A stretch of 64,000 nt of DNA from Candidatus Saccharimonadota bacterium (GCA_017431745.1 JAFRKK010000010.1:62001-126000); one strand, 5' to 3'. Shown: positions 42,953-52,327, counted from the first letter of the stretch. The notes: a model not told the origin generated them from the sequence alone. Made by a program: numbers and translations.

Positions 42953-44296
42953 TTATTTGAGGGAGGGGGTTTTGAAGATGAATTTGACGGAAGTGGCGCT
43001 TTCGTTATTGTAGTGGTGGTAGGAGTTGGCGGCATTGATAGTGCTGCGGAGGCTAGCGGTGAAGGCTTGGAGATTGTTGTTAGCGAAGTCGATAAGTTTA
43101 TTGAGGCCTTGCTGTTTGAAGGCGGTGAGGCCGGAATTCAGAGTATTCGCGCCAGTGGCGAGCTGAGAAGCGCCGCTTGCTAGCTCGTTGGCGCCGGCGG
43201 TAAGGGCAGGAGTTTGGGAGGCGATATAATCGACAGTGCCGGTGTATTCTGCAATGCCGCTTGAAAGAGAAACCAGGCCGGTGATGAGAGCTTTGGTTTG
43301 ACCGAGTTCGGTGGCTTGATCGATCTGACCGATTTGGATTAAATAATTGATGAAATTAGTGAGAATTGAATCGTAGTTTTCGGTAGTGAGCTCCTGACCG
43401 ATTTTTTCACTGGTGGTTGATAGAATGCCGCTTAGAAGTTCGGCGGTGCCGTTATTTAATGCGGCGCTGTGATTAGATAGTTCACTGAGGCCGGAGTCTA
43501 GTTTGGCGATGCCAGAGGCTAGCTTCCCAGCTCCGGTGGCTAGGTCGGTGCTACCTTTGGCTAACTCGGAGGAGCCGGTAATGATTTGATCGAAAGCGGC
43601 ACCTAGGTCGTTGATAGAATTGACAACGCTATCAATGCTGGTGAGCTGAGTAGTGTCAATTTCGGCGAAGAGTTCGTTGGTAGCGAAAGTGTAGGTGTTA
43701 GGTAATTCAAAGTTAGTGACGTCGGCGGTGACGGTGAAACTATCCGGTAAAATATCAGTGCCGAGGTCTTCATTTAAGCCAGCGAAGGTGTAGCCGGCGA
43801 GAAGGGTGCTGCTGGATTCTGAGATGATTTTGCCGTGGTCGATATGAATATTAGTGAACCTTGCTGGGTCAAGAGAGAGGCTGGTGATAGTGAGGAAAGG
43901 AACTAACTTATTTTGATAGGTTTTAGTGGCGGTGAATTTGTAGGCGATTTTGACGTGACCGGACTGGCCGACTAAATCTTCACCTTTGATTTCGTTGCCA
44001 TTTAAGGAATAGGTGATGGAGACAATCAAAGGGAGTGGCTCGGAACTGGTGTTGATGGTGTTATTAACGAAAGATTTATTGACGGAGCCGTCTGGGTTGG
44101 TGATGATATAGACGTTTTCGGATTTGCTGAGGTTGGCGGCTTTATTATTATCGGTTAGGTTGCTGTCGGTAGTGATTAAATTGTTTGATGATTTTTGCTG
44201 GGTTGTAGCAAAACTGCTAATTGCAGCCGTGAAGCCGGTTGATAAAACTAGTGCCAAAACGGCAATAGTGTAGACTAATGATTTTTTCATTTTCAT
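42953..44296 (-). CDS. Secreted partner protein of the MMPL exporter, YhgE/Pip-like repeats
   Basis: The 447-residue protein has a signal/TM segment (about residues 6-27), a beta-rich domain (about 60-230), and a long helical region (about 235-410) with repeated short units such as L-A-S-G, L-A-T-G-A and L-N-S-G, typical of YhgE/Pip and similar exporter-associated proteins. It starts 1 nt after the exporter gene stops, so both form an operon. The exported substrate is unknown. Confidence 0.7.
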   Translation of the reverse strand: MKMKKSLVYTIAVLALVLSTGFTAAISSFATTQQKSSNNLITTDSNLTDNNKAANLSKSENVYIITNPDGSVNKSFVNNTINTSSEPLPLIVSITYSLNGNEIKGEDLVGQSGHVKIAYKFTATKTYQNKLVPFLTITSLSLDPARFTNIHIDHGKIISESSSTLLAGYTFAGLNEDLGTDILPDSFTVTADVTNFELPNTYTFATNELFAEIDTTQLTSIDSVVNSINDLGAAFDQIITGSSELAKGSTDLATGAGKLASGIAKLDSGLSELSNHSAALNNGTAELLSGILSTTSEKIGQELTTENYDSILTNFINYLIQIGQIDQATELGQTKALITGLVSLSSGIAEYTGTVDYIASQTPALTAGANELASGASQLATGANTLNSGLTAFKQQGLNKLIDFANNNLQAFTASLRSTINAANSYHHYNNESATSVKFIFKTPSLK

Positions 44297-44297
44297 A

Positions 44298-46373
44298 TTA
44301 TTTGGTTCCTTTCGTTAACTTTTTCATACCTAGGGTGGTCCTAATAATTAATGGATCAGCGAAAATGAGGAGAGACGGTAGGATGGCCGGGACGAGGACG
44401 ATGCTGATAATAGCGCCGCGAGCGAGTAGCAACGTCATCGAGGAAATCATGTCGGCGCGGGAGCAGATGGCGACACCAATGGTGGCGGCGAAGAGTACGG
44501 CACCGGAAACGATGATGGAAGGGAGGGAAGTTTTGACGGCGATAAAGGCAGCCTTTTTGCTATTTCGGCCATTTAGGCGTTCGCGTTTGTAGCGGGTGGT
44601 GAGGAGGATGGCGTAGTCAACGGTGGCGCCTAATTGGATAGTGCTGATACAAATAGGCGTGATAAAGGATAGTTGGTCGCCAGTGTAGAACGGGAGGCCG
44701 AGGTTGATGAAAATGGCGGATTCAATGACGGCGATGAGGATGACTGGGAGGGAGATGCTGCCAGTGACGAGCATGATGATAATAAAGATGGCAACGATAG
44801 AAACGATGTTAACAACTTGGAAGTCATGAGAAGTGAGATTGATCATATCTTGGGTGAGGCTGGCCTCGCCAACTAGGAAGGCGGTGGAGTCATATTTTTT
44901 CAGAACGTCGTTCATGGCGTTGATTTGGGTGGTCATTTCATCGCTGGCGGTTTTGTATTTGGAAATAGCGAGAGTGAGCTCGTGTTGGTTAGAGCGAGTG
45001 ATATTAACGACGGATTCGGGAAGGATTTCGGCGGGGATTTGGTCGCCGAGGATTTGTTCGAGGTTGAGGACGGACTCGATACCGTCGATAGATTCTAGGT
45101 CGCTGGTGAGATTGAGGATTTTGTCGGTATCAAGATTAGCGTCGGTTAAAATCATGTGGACGTTACTGAGGCCGAATTCTTCGTTTAACTTACGGTTGGC
45201 GACGGCGAAATCCATATCGGAAGGGAGGGAACGGGAGATATCGTAGTAGACGTTTTGGTTGGTTTGCTGATAGCCATAGAGAAAGGGTGGGATGAGAGCG
45301 ATGAAGATAATAATGAAAACTGGGAAAATATTGATGATGAATTTGGCGGTTTTATCAAAAGAAGGGAGGATGGATTTGTGGTCGAGCTTTGGGAGGATTT
45401 TATGGAAAGTAAGAATAAGGGCGGGAAGGACGGTGATGGAGCCAATCACGCCGAAAATAACACCCTTGGCCATCACTAGGCCGAGGTCGAGGCCTAAGGC
45501 GAAAGTCATGAAGCAAAGCGCAATAAAGCCAGCAACGGTGGTAGCAGAAGAACCAATCACGGAGCTAAGAGTGGCCTTGATGGCTTGTTCCATGGATTTT
45601 TCAGGATTTTTGGTTTTGGTGAGGTGTTCGCGGTAGGAATGCCAAAGAAAGATGGAATAATCCATAGTGACGGCGAGTTGTAAAATGGCGGAAAGGGCCT
45701 TAGTGATATAAGAGATTTCACCGAAGACGATATTGGTACCGAGATTGTAAAGGACCATGATGCCGATACTGACAAGGAAGATGAATGGAACGAGCCAGTT
45801 ATCGAGCAAGGCGAACATGATGACAAGTGCCAAGATGACGCCGATAATAATATAGTAGATTTGTTCTGATTCACTGAGGTTACGGAGGTCGGTGACAAAG
45901 GCGGACATACCGGAGACGTAGGCGTGGCTATCGACAATTTGGCGGATTTCTTTGACGGCGTGGATGGTTTCGTCGGCGGAGGTGGAAGTATCGAAAAAGA
46001 CGGCAATGATGGATTCGTTGCCCTTCTTGAAGGTGTCGTAGATGCTATCCGGGAGGATTTCGGCGGGGAGGTTGTTGTTTTCTAGCGTGCCGAGACCGAG
46101 AACAGTGGTGACGTGGGGGACGTTTTTTAAGTCATCTTCGAGACTAGCAATTTGCTGGTTATCTAAATCTTCAGTGATAATCATGGAGAAGGCACCTTTG
46201 CCGAATTCGTCGAGGAGGGCTTTTTGACCTTTGACGGTGTCCATGCTGTCTGGGAGGTAGTTTAGCATATCATAGTTGACTTTGGTATGCAAAAAGCCAA
46301 TTACGGCCGGGATTAAAAGAATCGCGGCGAGCGCTAAAATGAATTTACGGTATTTGACGATAAATCTTCCCAT
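44298..46373 (-). CDS. MMPL/RND-superfamily exporter
   Basis: The 691-residue protein has two repeats of one TM helix, a large outside loop (about residues 35-165 and 370-520) and five TM helices, as in the HAE3/MMPL family. Features include M-D-Y-S-I-F-L-W in TM4 and the matching V-D-Y-A-I-L-L in the second half, the proton-relay Asp-Tyr pairs. It likely uses proton force to move hydrophobic compounds or lipids. It has no Shine-Dalgarno; a palindromic operator covers its start region. Confidence 0.9.
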   Translation of the reverse strand: MGRFIVKYRKFILALAAILLIPAVIGFLHTKVNYDMLNYLPDSMDTVKGQKALLDEFGKGAFSMIITEDLDNQQIASLEDDLKNVPHVTTVLGLGTLENNNLPAEILPDSIYDTFKKGNESIIAVFFDTSTSADETIHAVKEIRQIVDSHAYVSGMSAFVTDLRNLSESEQIYYIIIGVILALVIMFALLDNWLVPFIFLVSIGIMVLYNLGTNIVFGEISYITKALSAILQLAVTMDYSIFLWHSYREHLTKTKNPEKSMEQAIKATLSSVIGSSATTVAGFIALCFMTFALGLDLGLVMAKGVIFGVIGSITVLPALILTFHKILPKLDHKSILPSFDKTAKFIINIFPVFIIIFIALIPPFLYGYQQTNQNVYYDISRSLPSDMDFAVANRKLNEEFGLSNVHMILTDANLDTDKILNLTSDLESIDGIESVLNLEQILGDQIPAEILPESVVNITRSNQHELTLAISKYKTASDEMTTQINAMNDVLKKYDSTAFLVGEASLTQDMINLTSHDFQVVNIVSIVAIFIIIMLVTGSISLPVILIAVIESAIFINLGLPFYTGDQLSFITPICISTIQLGATVDYAILLTTRYKRERLNGRNSKKAAFIAVKTSLPSIIVSGAVLFAATIGVAICSRADMISSMTLLLARGAIISIVLVPAILPSLLIFADPLIIRTTLGMKKLTKGTK

Positions 46374-46374
46374 T

Positions 46375-46401
46375 TTACACCATATATAATATATGGTGTA
46401 A
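46375..46401. promoter_or_regulatory. Palindromic operator at the exporter promoter
   Basis: TTACACCATATA-TAA-TATATGGTGTAA is a perfect 12-bp inverted repeat directly before the exporter ATG. The -10 box (TATAAT, complement of 46401-46406) adjoins it, so transcription would start inside the palindrome. This is a typical repressor site (TetR- or MarR-like spacing); the regulator is not nearby. Confidence 0.75.
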
Positions 46402-46441
46402 TTATACTCCTGTAGGGGTGAAAAGTAAATTGATTATGGCT

Positions 46442-48244
46442 TTAGTCGTCATCTTCGGGAAGGATGGCGAGGTGGGATTCTTCAAGCTGTATAGCATCCA
46501 CTGTGGAAGGAGAATTCATCATGAGGTCGACACCGGAGCCGTTCTTCGGGAAAGCGACGATGTCGCGGATGTTATCAACGGATTCGAGTACCATAAAGAT
46601 ACGATCTAAGCCTGGAGCGCAGCCGGCGTGCGGTGGAGCGCCAAATTTGAAGGCGTTTAGCATGCCGCCGAAGCGGGATTCGACGTATTCATTGTTATAG
46701 CCTAATATGTTGAAAACTTTGTACATGATTTCAGGGTTGTAGTTGCGGACAGCACCGGAGCAGACTTCGTAGCCATTCATCACCATGTCGTATTGGTCAG
46801 CCTTGAGTGCTAACTTCTCCTCGTCGGTTTTAGCGTTCTTTAGGGCTTCTAGACCGCCTTTTGGCATACTGAATGGGTTATGGCCAAAGTCTAGTTTGTG
46901 GTTATTCTCATCCCACTCATAGAACGGGAAGTCCACAATCCAGGTGTAGGCGACTTCGTTGTTGTTTTTGAGGTTGAAATGGTTGGCGAAGCTGATACGG
47001 AGTTGGCCTAAGACTTTGTTGACTTTGGCACGGTCATCAGCTCCGAAGAAGACGGCGTCGCCGGTTTTAGCGTTAGTGAGTTTTTGGACGCTTGCGATTT
47101 CGGTTTCAGTCATGAATTTAAGAATTGGGGATTTAGGCCCTTCAGCTGTATATAATATATAGGCAAGGCCGCCAGCGCCGAGCTTACGAGCTTCCTCAGT
47201 GAACTCGTCGATTTCGCGGCGAGTGAGGCTAGCGGCGTTTGGCACACATATAGCTTTAACGCAATCAGTTTTAAACACTTTGAAATCTGTATCTTTAAAT
47301 ACTTCAGTGAGGTCGATTAATTCTAGACCGTAGCGGAGATCGGGTTTATCTACGCCGTAAGTTTCCATAGCAAAATCAAAAGGCAGACGGGGAATTTTTT
47401 CGCCGGATTTGAGATACTTTTTGGCAGGTTCGGAATTAAGTACGAGTTTTTTATTGCTAAATTTAGTCGCTAGTTCGACAAAGAGCGGTTCGATTTCTTG
47501 GCGGACAATCTCACCGTCGTCGACGAAGGACATTTCCATATCTAATTGGTAGAAATCACCGTAGAGGCGGTCAGCGCGCGGGTCCTCGTCGCGGAAACAA
47601 GGGGCGATTTGGAAATATTTGTTGACGCCACCAACCATTAATAGTTGCTTGAATTGCTGTGGGGCTTGAGGAAGAGCATAGAATTTGCCCGGGTGGAGAC
47701 GGGAAGGAACGAGGAAGTCACGGGCACCTTCGGGGCTGGAGTTAGCAAGAATGGGAGTAGTGACTTCAGTGAAATCATGGTCGTACATGAAGTTGCGAAT
47801 AAAGCGGTAGAATTCGGAACGGCGTTTCAAGATATTTTGCATAGAAGGACGGCGGAGGTCTAGATAGCGGTATTTGAGTCGGAGTTCCTCGCCGGATTTT
47901 TCGCCATCATCGTGAGTGTTGACTGGAAGAGGCTCGGATTTGTTGAGGAGGGTGAGGTCATCAACAACGAGCTCAATGGTGCCGGTTTCGATATTAGGAT
48001 TGATTAAATCTTTGGCGCGTTCGCGCATTTTGCCGGTGGCTCTTAAGACATATTCATCGCGAATGGATTCGGCGAGCTTGAAGGAATCCTGGGTTTCGGG
48101 AGTGATGACTAACTGGATAATACCGGTGTGGTCGCGGAGGTCGATAAAAATGAGACCGCCGTGATCGCGGCGAGAGTTGACCCAACCCTCGACGGTTACT
48201 TGTTTGCCTAAATGGTTCTTTAATTCATTTGCTAAAATTCTCAT
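46442..48244 (-). CDS. aspS: Aspartyl-tRNA synthetase
   Basis: The 600-residue class II enzyme has the N-terminal OB anticodon domain (V-E-G-W-V-N-S-R-R-D-H-G-G), motif 2 F-R-D-E-D near residue 220, the bacterial GAD insertion (about 290-420) and motif 3 G-L-D-R near 545. The start at 48244 has a TATAAT (complement of 48252-48257) 7 nt upstream and the expected M-R-I-L-A-N-E-L; a longer frame to 48313 runs into a palindrome. Whether it is Asp-specific or Asp/Asn cannot be told. Confidence 0.96.
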   Translation of the reverse strand: MRILANELKNHLGKQVTVEGWVNSRRDHGGLIFIDLRDHTGIIQLVITPETQDSFKLAESIRDEYVLRATGKMRERAKDLINPNIETGTIELVVDDLTLLNKSEPLPVNTHDDGEKSGEELRLKYRYLDLRRPSMQNILKRRSEFYRFIRNFMYDHDFTEVTTPILANSSPEGARDFLVPSRLHPGKFYALPQAPQQFKQLLMVGGVNKYFQIAPCFRDEDPRADRLYGDFYQLDMEMSFVDDGEIVRQEIEPLFVELATKFSNKKLVLNSEPAKKYLKSGEKIPRLPFDFAMETYGVDKPDLRYGLELIDLTEVFKDTDFKVFKTDCVKAICVPNAASLTRREIDEFTEEARKLGAGGLAYILYTAEGPKSPILKFMTETEIASVQKLTNAKTGDAVFFGADDRAKVNKVLGQLRISFANHFNLKNNNEVAYTWIVDFPFYEWDENNHKLDFGHNPFSMPKGGLEALKNAKTDEEKLALKADQYDMVMNGYEVCSGAVRNYNPEIMYKVFNILGYNNEYVESRFGGMLNAFKFGAPPHAGCAPGLDRIFMVLESVDNIRDIVAFPKNGSGVDLMMNSPSTVDAIQLEESHLAILPEDDD

Positions 48245-48267
48245 ATCTGTTATTATAACATAAGATT

Positions 48268-48434
48268 GGCTAATTACATAACCTATCTTTCGATATTGAA
48301 ACATGTGCCGCATAAAAATTACAACAGGTCAGGCAGATTCGCTCATAAATTGCCAGTTTCTTCGCTCATCTGTGACTGTTGTAATTTTTATCGGGCAGTT
48401 TCAAATTATCTCAAGATAGATTATGTAATTAGCC
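48268..48434. repeat. Long nested palindrome, TTACAAC family
   Basis: Outer arms GGCTAATTACATAA and TTATGTAATTAGCC (48268-48281, 48421-48434) are exact complements. Inside, ATAAAAATTACAACAG pairs with CTGTTGTAATTTTTAT. The element fills the space between aspS and the CBS gene, overlapping the last codons of the latter. Confidence 0.9.
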
Positions 48435-49004
48435 TAATAAATAATCTAATAGCATTTGGGTGGTGAAGAAACCAGCTAGGGAATCTTTGTCGTCAAGTAC
48501 GAGGAAATAGTGGGAGCCGAGGCGTTCGATTTCTTCGACGGCGAAACTCAGGGAATCGTTCATGTGAAGGTAGTAGAATTCTTTGTCGAGGTATTTTTCG
48601 GCGCGGTCGGTTTTTTTGATTTCGAGTGCGTTGAGAGCTTCGGTGTGAATGATGCCTTTGACTTTGCCGCCGTTATCGACAACTGGAAAATTGGTGAAGC
48701 CGGATTTGTATAGTTTATCCAGAGTGAGTGGGCCGAGGATTTCTTTGTGGTTAACAAAAATCATTTTGTCTTTTTCGACCATGAGATCGCTGATTTTTTT
48801 GTCGTCGAAGCTCATAATGGCGGCGATGCGAGCGCGGTCTGCGTCGCTTAAAATAGATTTAGGCGTACGGCGGAGAACGTCGATAAATTCTTCAAGAGTT
48901 TTAGGAGTGTATTTTGGTGGCTTAGCGGGGGTTTTTGCGCTGCGGAATTTATCGAGTTTGGGATCAAGCCATTTGACGAATTTACGCATTAAATCATCGA
49001 ACAT
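48429..49004 (-). CDS. CBS-domain protein
   Basis: The 191-residue protein has an N-terminal helical segment similar to the linker before CBS pairs in CorC/HlyC proteins (T-L-E-E-F-I-D-V-L, A-R-I-A-A-I-M-S-F), then two CBS motifs (about 68-125 and 130-190: N-F-P-V-V-D-N-G-G-K-V-K-G-I-I and Y-F-L-V-L-D-D-K-D-S-L-A-G-F). It has no TM domain, so it looks like the soluble half of a CNNM/CorC protein. AT-rich -10 sequence lies right before the ATG. Confidence 0.85.
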   Translation of the reverse strand: MFDDLMRKFVKWLDPKLDKFRSAKTPAKPPKYTPKTLEEFIDVLRRTPKSILSDADRARIAAIMSFDDKKISDLMVEKDKMIFVNHKEILGPLTLDKLYKSGFTNFPVVDNGGKVKGIIHTEALNALEIKKTDRAEKYLDKEFYYLHMNDSLSFAVEEIERLGSHYFLVLDDKDSLAGFFTTQMLLDYLLG

Positions 49005-49057
49005 GATATAATATATTATATCATTATTTACAACATTTGAGTAAAGGGAGTTATTAT

Positions 49058-49819
49058 ATGAAAAACAAAATGGGGTTTTCAGTGGTTGGCGTAATCATCG
49101 GAATTTTAGTGGTGGCGCTGATTGGGGTGGCGGCTTATTTTGTGATTGATGGTAATAATAAAGCAACGGATTTTAACAGTTATGACTTTTATTCGATAAT
49201 CCCAGGGAACAAAGATAACGGTGGCATTGGTGACCATGTGAAAGGTTCTGAGACGGCTCCAGTTTTGATATTTGAGTATGCAGACTATCAGTGTCCGGGT
49301 TGCGCTTCGATTAACACAAAAGTTAATAAGGCGATTGAAGAGCTTGATGGGAAATTGGCAGTAGTGTATAGGAGTTATTTGCTTTCGTATCACAAAAACG
49401 GTACGGCGGCGGCTTCGGCAGCGGAAGCGGCAGGTTTGCAAGGTTATTGGAAACCGTATGCGGATAAACTGTTTGCGGAACAGGCGGAGTGGGAATATGC
49501 TTCGGCTTCAGATAGGACAGCGTTATTTGACAAGTATTTCCTAGAGGTGACGGATGGCAAGGGTGATGTAGATAAGTTTAATGAAGATATGGCGAGCGAA
49601 GCGGTGTCGAAGAAAATTAGTTTTGATATGGGGATTGGTAACCGGATGAATATTGAGGGGACGCCGGCATTTTATGTTGATGGACAATTGATTGATTGGG
49701 GCAGTAAGGAAGGCTCGAGCGTGACAGTGAATGGAAAAACTATCACCTGGACTGAAGCTAAGGGCGGTGATGATTTCGTACAACTATTGAAAGATATTGT
49801 TGAAGCTAAATCTCAATAA
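49058..49819 (+). CDS. DsbA-like thioredoxin-fold protein, membrane anchored
   Basis: The 253-residue protein has an N-terminal TM helix (about residues 6-28) and a DsbA/thioredoxin_4 domain with the redox motif C-P-G-C in Y-A-D-Y-Q-C-P-G-C near residue 72 and the cis-Pro in G-T-P-A-F-Y near 200. It probably forms disulfides in exported proteins, many of which here contain paired cysteines. The start at 49058 has AAAGGGAG before it. Confidence 0.92.
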   Translation: MKNKMGFSVVGVIIGILVVALIGVAAYFVIDGNNKATDFNSYDFYSIIPGNKDNGGIGDHVKGSETAPVLIFEYADYQCPGCASINTKVNKAIEELDGKLAVVYRSYLLSYHKNGTAAASAAEAAGLQGYWKPYADKLFAEQAEWEYASASDRTALFDKYFLEVTDGKGDVDKFNEDMASEAVSKKISFDMGIGNRMNIEGTPAFYVDGQLIDWGSKEGSSVTVNGKTITWTEAKGGDDFVQLLKDIVEAKSQ

Positions 49820-49954
49820 AGCTTTGCCATTCGGCTGGGGGGATTTTGGATTGTTTTTGTTTACTTGATTTATTTAAACGTTTGATACGCATATGTTATG
49901 CTATTCTAGCAAAGATTTTTTAATAGTCAAGCATAAAAATGATATAATTGTTTT

Positions 49955-50629
49955 ATGAAAAAGCGTGGGCGCGTTAAGTTCCATAAGATTAAAACTTGGT
50001 GGCTTTTGGTGGCTTTAATTCCGCTGTTTTTTGTGGATGCGACGTTGCTTCGTTTTGACCATATTCGGATGACGGAGTTGAGAGATGCGGTAATGGCGGC
50101 GGACGAGGCGGAAGACGAGGCGGCGGTATCGGAGAACCTGGAGAAGTTGAAGGACTTTGTATTTAATAATATTGTGATAAATGTGGTGGACGATAACGGG
50201 GAGCAGAAAGTGACTTTTGGGACGGGGCCGTTTTATTTGGAGCACATGTATATTCGAGCGGCAAATGCGGCGCTTGCGGAGGCGGAAAAGAATATGGCAA
50301 ATGATGGAAATCCGAATGGAAATGTGTATGCGATGGCTTCGGAAGTGTGTAGGGCGGCGGCGATTGCTAATGGCTGGACTTGGAACTCGCCGGAATATAT
50401 TAATTGTATGATGAGTGAGATTCAAAAATACCCGGCAGCGGATGAATTGCAAACTTCGATTACGGCGAGTTTGCCTTCGACGGAATTGTATCGAAAGAAC
50501 TACGCTTCACCGGTGTGGGCGCCATCGTTTACAGGGTTTATGTTACTTTTGACCTTGGTGATTATTGTTGTAATTTTTATCAGGGGGATATGGTGGGTAA
50601 TACTGAGGCTATCTCTGTTGTTGGCGTGA
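49955..50629 (+). CDS. Two-TM hypothetical protein
   Basis: The 224-residue protein has TM helices at about residues 14-30 and 185-208 with an outside region of about 150 residues containing two cysteines and helical segments rich in Ala and Glu. TATAAT (49943-49948) ends 6 nt before the ATG. The DNA for the last TM helix contains GTTGTAATTTTTATC, identical to one arm of the palindrome family. Function unknown. Confidence 0.65.
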   Translation: MKKRGRVKFHKIKTWWLLVALIPLFFVDATLLRFDHIRMTELRDAVMAADEAEDEAAVSENLEKLKDFVFNNIVINVVDDNGEQKVTFGTGPFYLEHMYIRAANAALAEAEKNMANDGNPNGNVYAMASEVCRAAAIANGWTWNSPEYINCMMSEIQKYPAADELQTSITASLPSTELYRKNYASPVWAPSFTGFMLLLTLVIIVVIFIRGIWWVILRLSLLLA

Positions 50630-50665
50630 AATCAGAGATTTTTGGAAGATTCTTAGAAAAAACTC

Positions 50666-50694
50666 TTGACTTTTTTAGCTTGGGGTCATAAGAT
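50666..50694 (+). promoter_or_regulatory. Promoter of the 67-aa protein gene
   Basis: TTGACT (50666-50671) and TAAGAT (50689-50694) with a 17-bp spacer; start expected near 50701, leaving a short leader with AAGGAGG. Confidence 0.75.
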
Positions 50695-50725
50695 AGGAAT
50701 ATATTAACTTAAGGAGGAAAGCTAA

Positions 50726-50929
50726 ATGGCTTACGAACATACCAATGGTAAGGGTGTGAAATATTACCTACATAAATCTGAAGTGACTCTTCGTGGCGGC
50801 AAACCACAAACTATTTATTTCTTTACTAAGCAAGAGAACGGTGGTAAGGGTACCCCATGTGACCTTCCTGCAGATCGTGTAGTGGTTGAAAATCCACGCA
50901 ATGGTTTCTTGACTTTGAAGAAAAAATAA
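50726..50929 (+). CDS. Conserved small protein, 67 aa
   Basis: The basic protein has the sequence style of small beta proteins: V-K-Y-Y-L-H-K-S-E-V-T-L-R-G-G-K, I-Y-F-F-T-K and a closing N-G-F-L-T-L-K-K-K. It has its own strong promoter, a near-ideal AAGGAGG site and a strong terminator, which suggests high expression. Codons are C- and T-richer than neighbours, as in highly expressed genes. Family not recognised by name. Confidence 0.75.
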   Translation: MAYEHTNGKGVKYYLHKSEVTLRGGKPQTIYFFTKQENGGKGTPCDLPADRVVVENPRNGFLTLKKK

Positions 50930-50948
50930 TTAAAACAGAAAAACAAAC

Positions 50949-50972
50949 AATCGCCCTTCGGGGCGATTTTTT
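50949..50972 (+). terminator. Rho-independent terminator
   Basis: ATCGCCC-TTCG-GGGCGAT followed by six T. Confidence 0.9.
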
Positions 50973-50977
50973 ATTGG

Positions 50978-51055
50978 TGGTGGGGGTATTTGGATTTGAA
51001 CCAAAGACACTGCGTGTATAAGACGCATGCTCTAACCGGGCTGAGCTATACCCCC
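50978..51055 (-). tRNA. tRNA-Ile (UAU)
   Basis: The 78-nt cloverleaf has acceptor GGGGGTA/TACCCCC, D arm GCTC/GAGC, anticodon stem TGCGT/ACGCA with loop CTTATAC (anticodon TAT), T arm TTTGG/CCAAA with loop TTCAAAT, A discriminator, and CCA encoded (followed by a second CCA). The anticodon reads AUA directly. Confidence 0.92.
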
Positions 51056-51093
51056 GCTACCTTATTTTACCATAAAATGCTATAATAGTAAGC

Positions 51094-51528
51094 ATGAACG
51101 GGTTGAAGACGAAAATTCGGAGATTGAATTATAAAATGAAGCATGATTTTTTGACGGTGGAAAATGTGGTTTTGGTGCTCGCGATAGCATTGTGTCTAGT
51201 TTGGACATATCAATCGATTGCAGCGATGTCGAGAAACTGGGAACTGACGGAGAGGTTAGCAACGGAGAAGAAGGCTTTGGAGCTTTTGGGCGTGGAAGTA
51301 GAAGCGGCGGAACTAGAAAATGAATATTATAAAACTAATGAATATCAGGAGCTGCTAGCGCGAAAGTATTTAGATAAAAAAATGCCGGGTGAAAATATGG
51401 TGATTATGCCGGAAAATTCGGAGGCGGCGAAAACTAAATATGAAGTAATTGTGGCAAAAACAGAAGAGACAGAAAAGGAATATTCGAATTTTGAAAAATG
51501 GATGATGTATTTGTTCCCAAATTATTAA
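51094..51528 (+). CDS. FtsB/DivIC-like septum protein
   Basis: The 144-residue protein has a basic cytoplasmic N-terminus, one TM helix (about residues 24-43), a coiled coil (about 48-75) and the motif Y-K-T-N-E-Y-Q-E-L-L-A-R-K-Y-L near 80, which fits the region after the coiled coil in DivIC/FtsB. It probably bridges late cell-division proteins. TATAAT (51081-51086) ends 7 nt before the ATG. Confidence 0.75.
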   Translation: MNGLKTKIRRLNYKMKHDFLTVENVVLVLAIALCLVWTYQSIAAMSRNWELTERLATEKKALELLGVEVEAAELENEYYKTNEYQELLARKYLDKKMPGENMVIMPENSEAAKTKYEVIVAKTEETEKEYSNFEKWMMYLFPNY

Positions 51529-51560
51529 CGAAAAATTAATGCTTATGGTATAATAATAAT

Positions 51561-52325
51561 ATGACAAAGGTAAAGGGTGGTTTCACTTTGGTTGAGGTAT
51601 CGCTGTTCCTGGCGATTACTGGTCTTTTGTTCCTTGGTGTAACAATCGGGGTGCAGAATTCGATTTTTCAGCAAAGATATAATGACTCGGTGCAGAATTT
51701 TGTGGAATTCTTACGTAGCGCATATGCCAAAACGGAGAATGTGCAAAACATTGGTACTGGGGATACAAAGCAGGCGATTTATGGTAAACTGATTACATTT
51801 GGCGAAGCAAAGAATTTGACCGGGGATGAAAACAATGGTGAAGTGTTTATGTACGATGTGATTGGTGACGCAAAATGTAAAGGGAGTTTTAATGGTACAC
51901 TTGATGCTTTGAAAGTTTGTAATGCGGAGGTGCTGAAGGAAAGCGGGAAGCGCGAAACGATAGGACTAGCGGAGGGCTATAGGCCGAAGTGGTCGGCAGC
52001 GATACAGACTACAGACTCTGAGCCGTTTAAGGCATTTAAAGGCGCAATTTTGATAACGCGACATCCGCAGTCGGGGACGATTAATACATTTCCGTTGGTG
52101 GGGAATACGGTAGAAATTAACGAAGGAAAAACGTTGAGGAGCTATTTGATGGACAATAATATTAGTTTTGCGTCTAAGCAGGTAGATTTTTGTGTGAATC
52201 CAAATGGTTACAGTGATAGGAGCGGCGGGATTCGGACTGACGTGAGAATAGAGAAAGGGGCGAGGAACTCAGCGGGAGTTGAAATAATGCCAGACGATAA
52301 AAATGATTGCGTGAGTAGAGGATAA
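51561..52325 (+). CDS. Type IV pilin-like protein 1
   Basis: The 254-residue protein starts with a prepilin motif, G-G-F-T-L-V-E-V-S-L-F-L, with cleavage after Gly and Glu at mature position 5, followed by the hydrophobic helix and a long C-terminal domain with four cysteines. It opens a three-gene pilin operon. TATAAT (51549-51554) ends 6 nt before the ATG. Size suggests a minor or tip pilin. Confidence 0.85.
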   Translation: MTKVKGGFTLVEVSLFLAITGLLFLGVTIGVQNSIFQQRYNDSVQNFVEFLRSAYAKTENVQNIGTGDTKQAIYGKLITFGEAKNLTGDENNGEVFMYDVIGDAKCKGSFNGTLDALKVCNAEVLKESGKRETIGLAEGYRPKWSAAIQTTDSEPFKAFKGAILITRHPQSGTINTFPLVGNTVEINEGKTLRSYLMDNNISFASKQVDFCVNPNGYSDRSGGIRTDVRIEKGARNSAGVEIMPDDKNDCVSRG

Positions 52326-52327
52326 CG

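Noticed and set aside
50563-50590. Full palindromic element in the gene at 49955
   Set aside because: Only one arm (GTTGTAATTTTTATC) is present; no complementary arm lies nearby, so it is noted as a half-site only.
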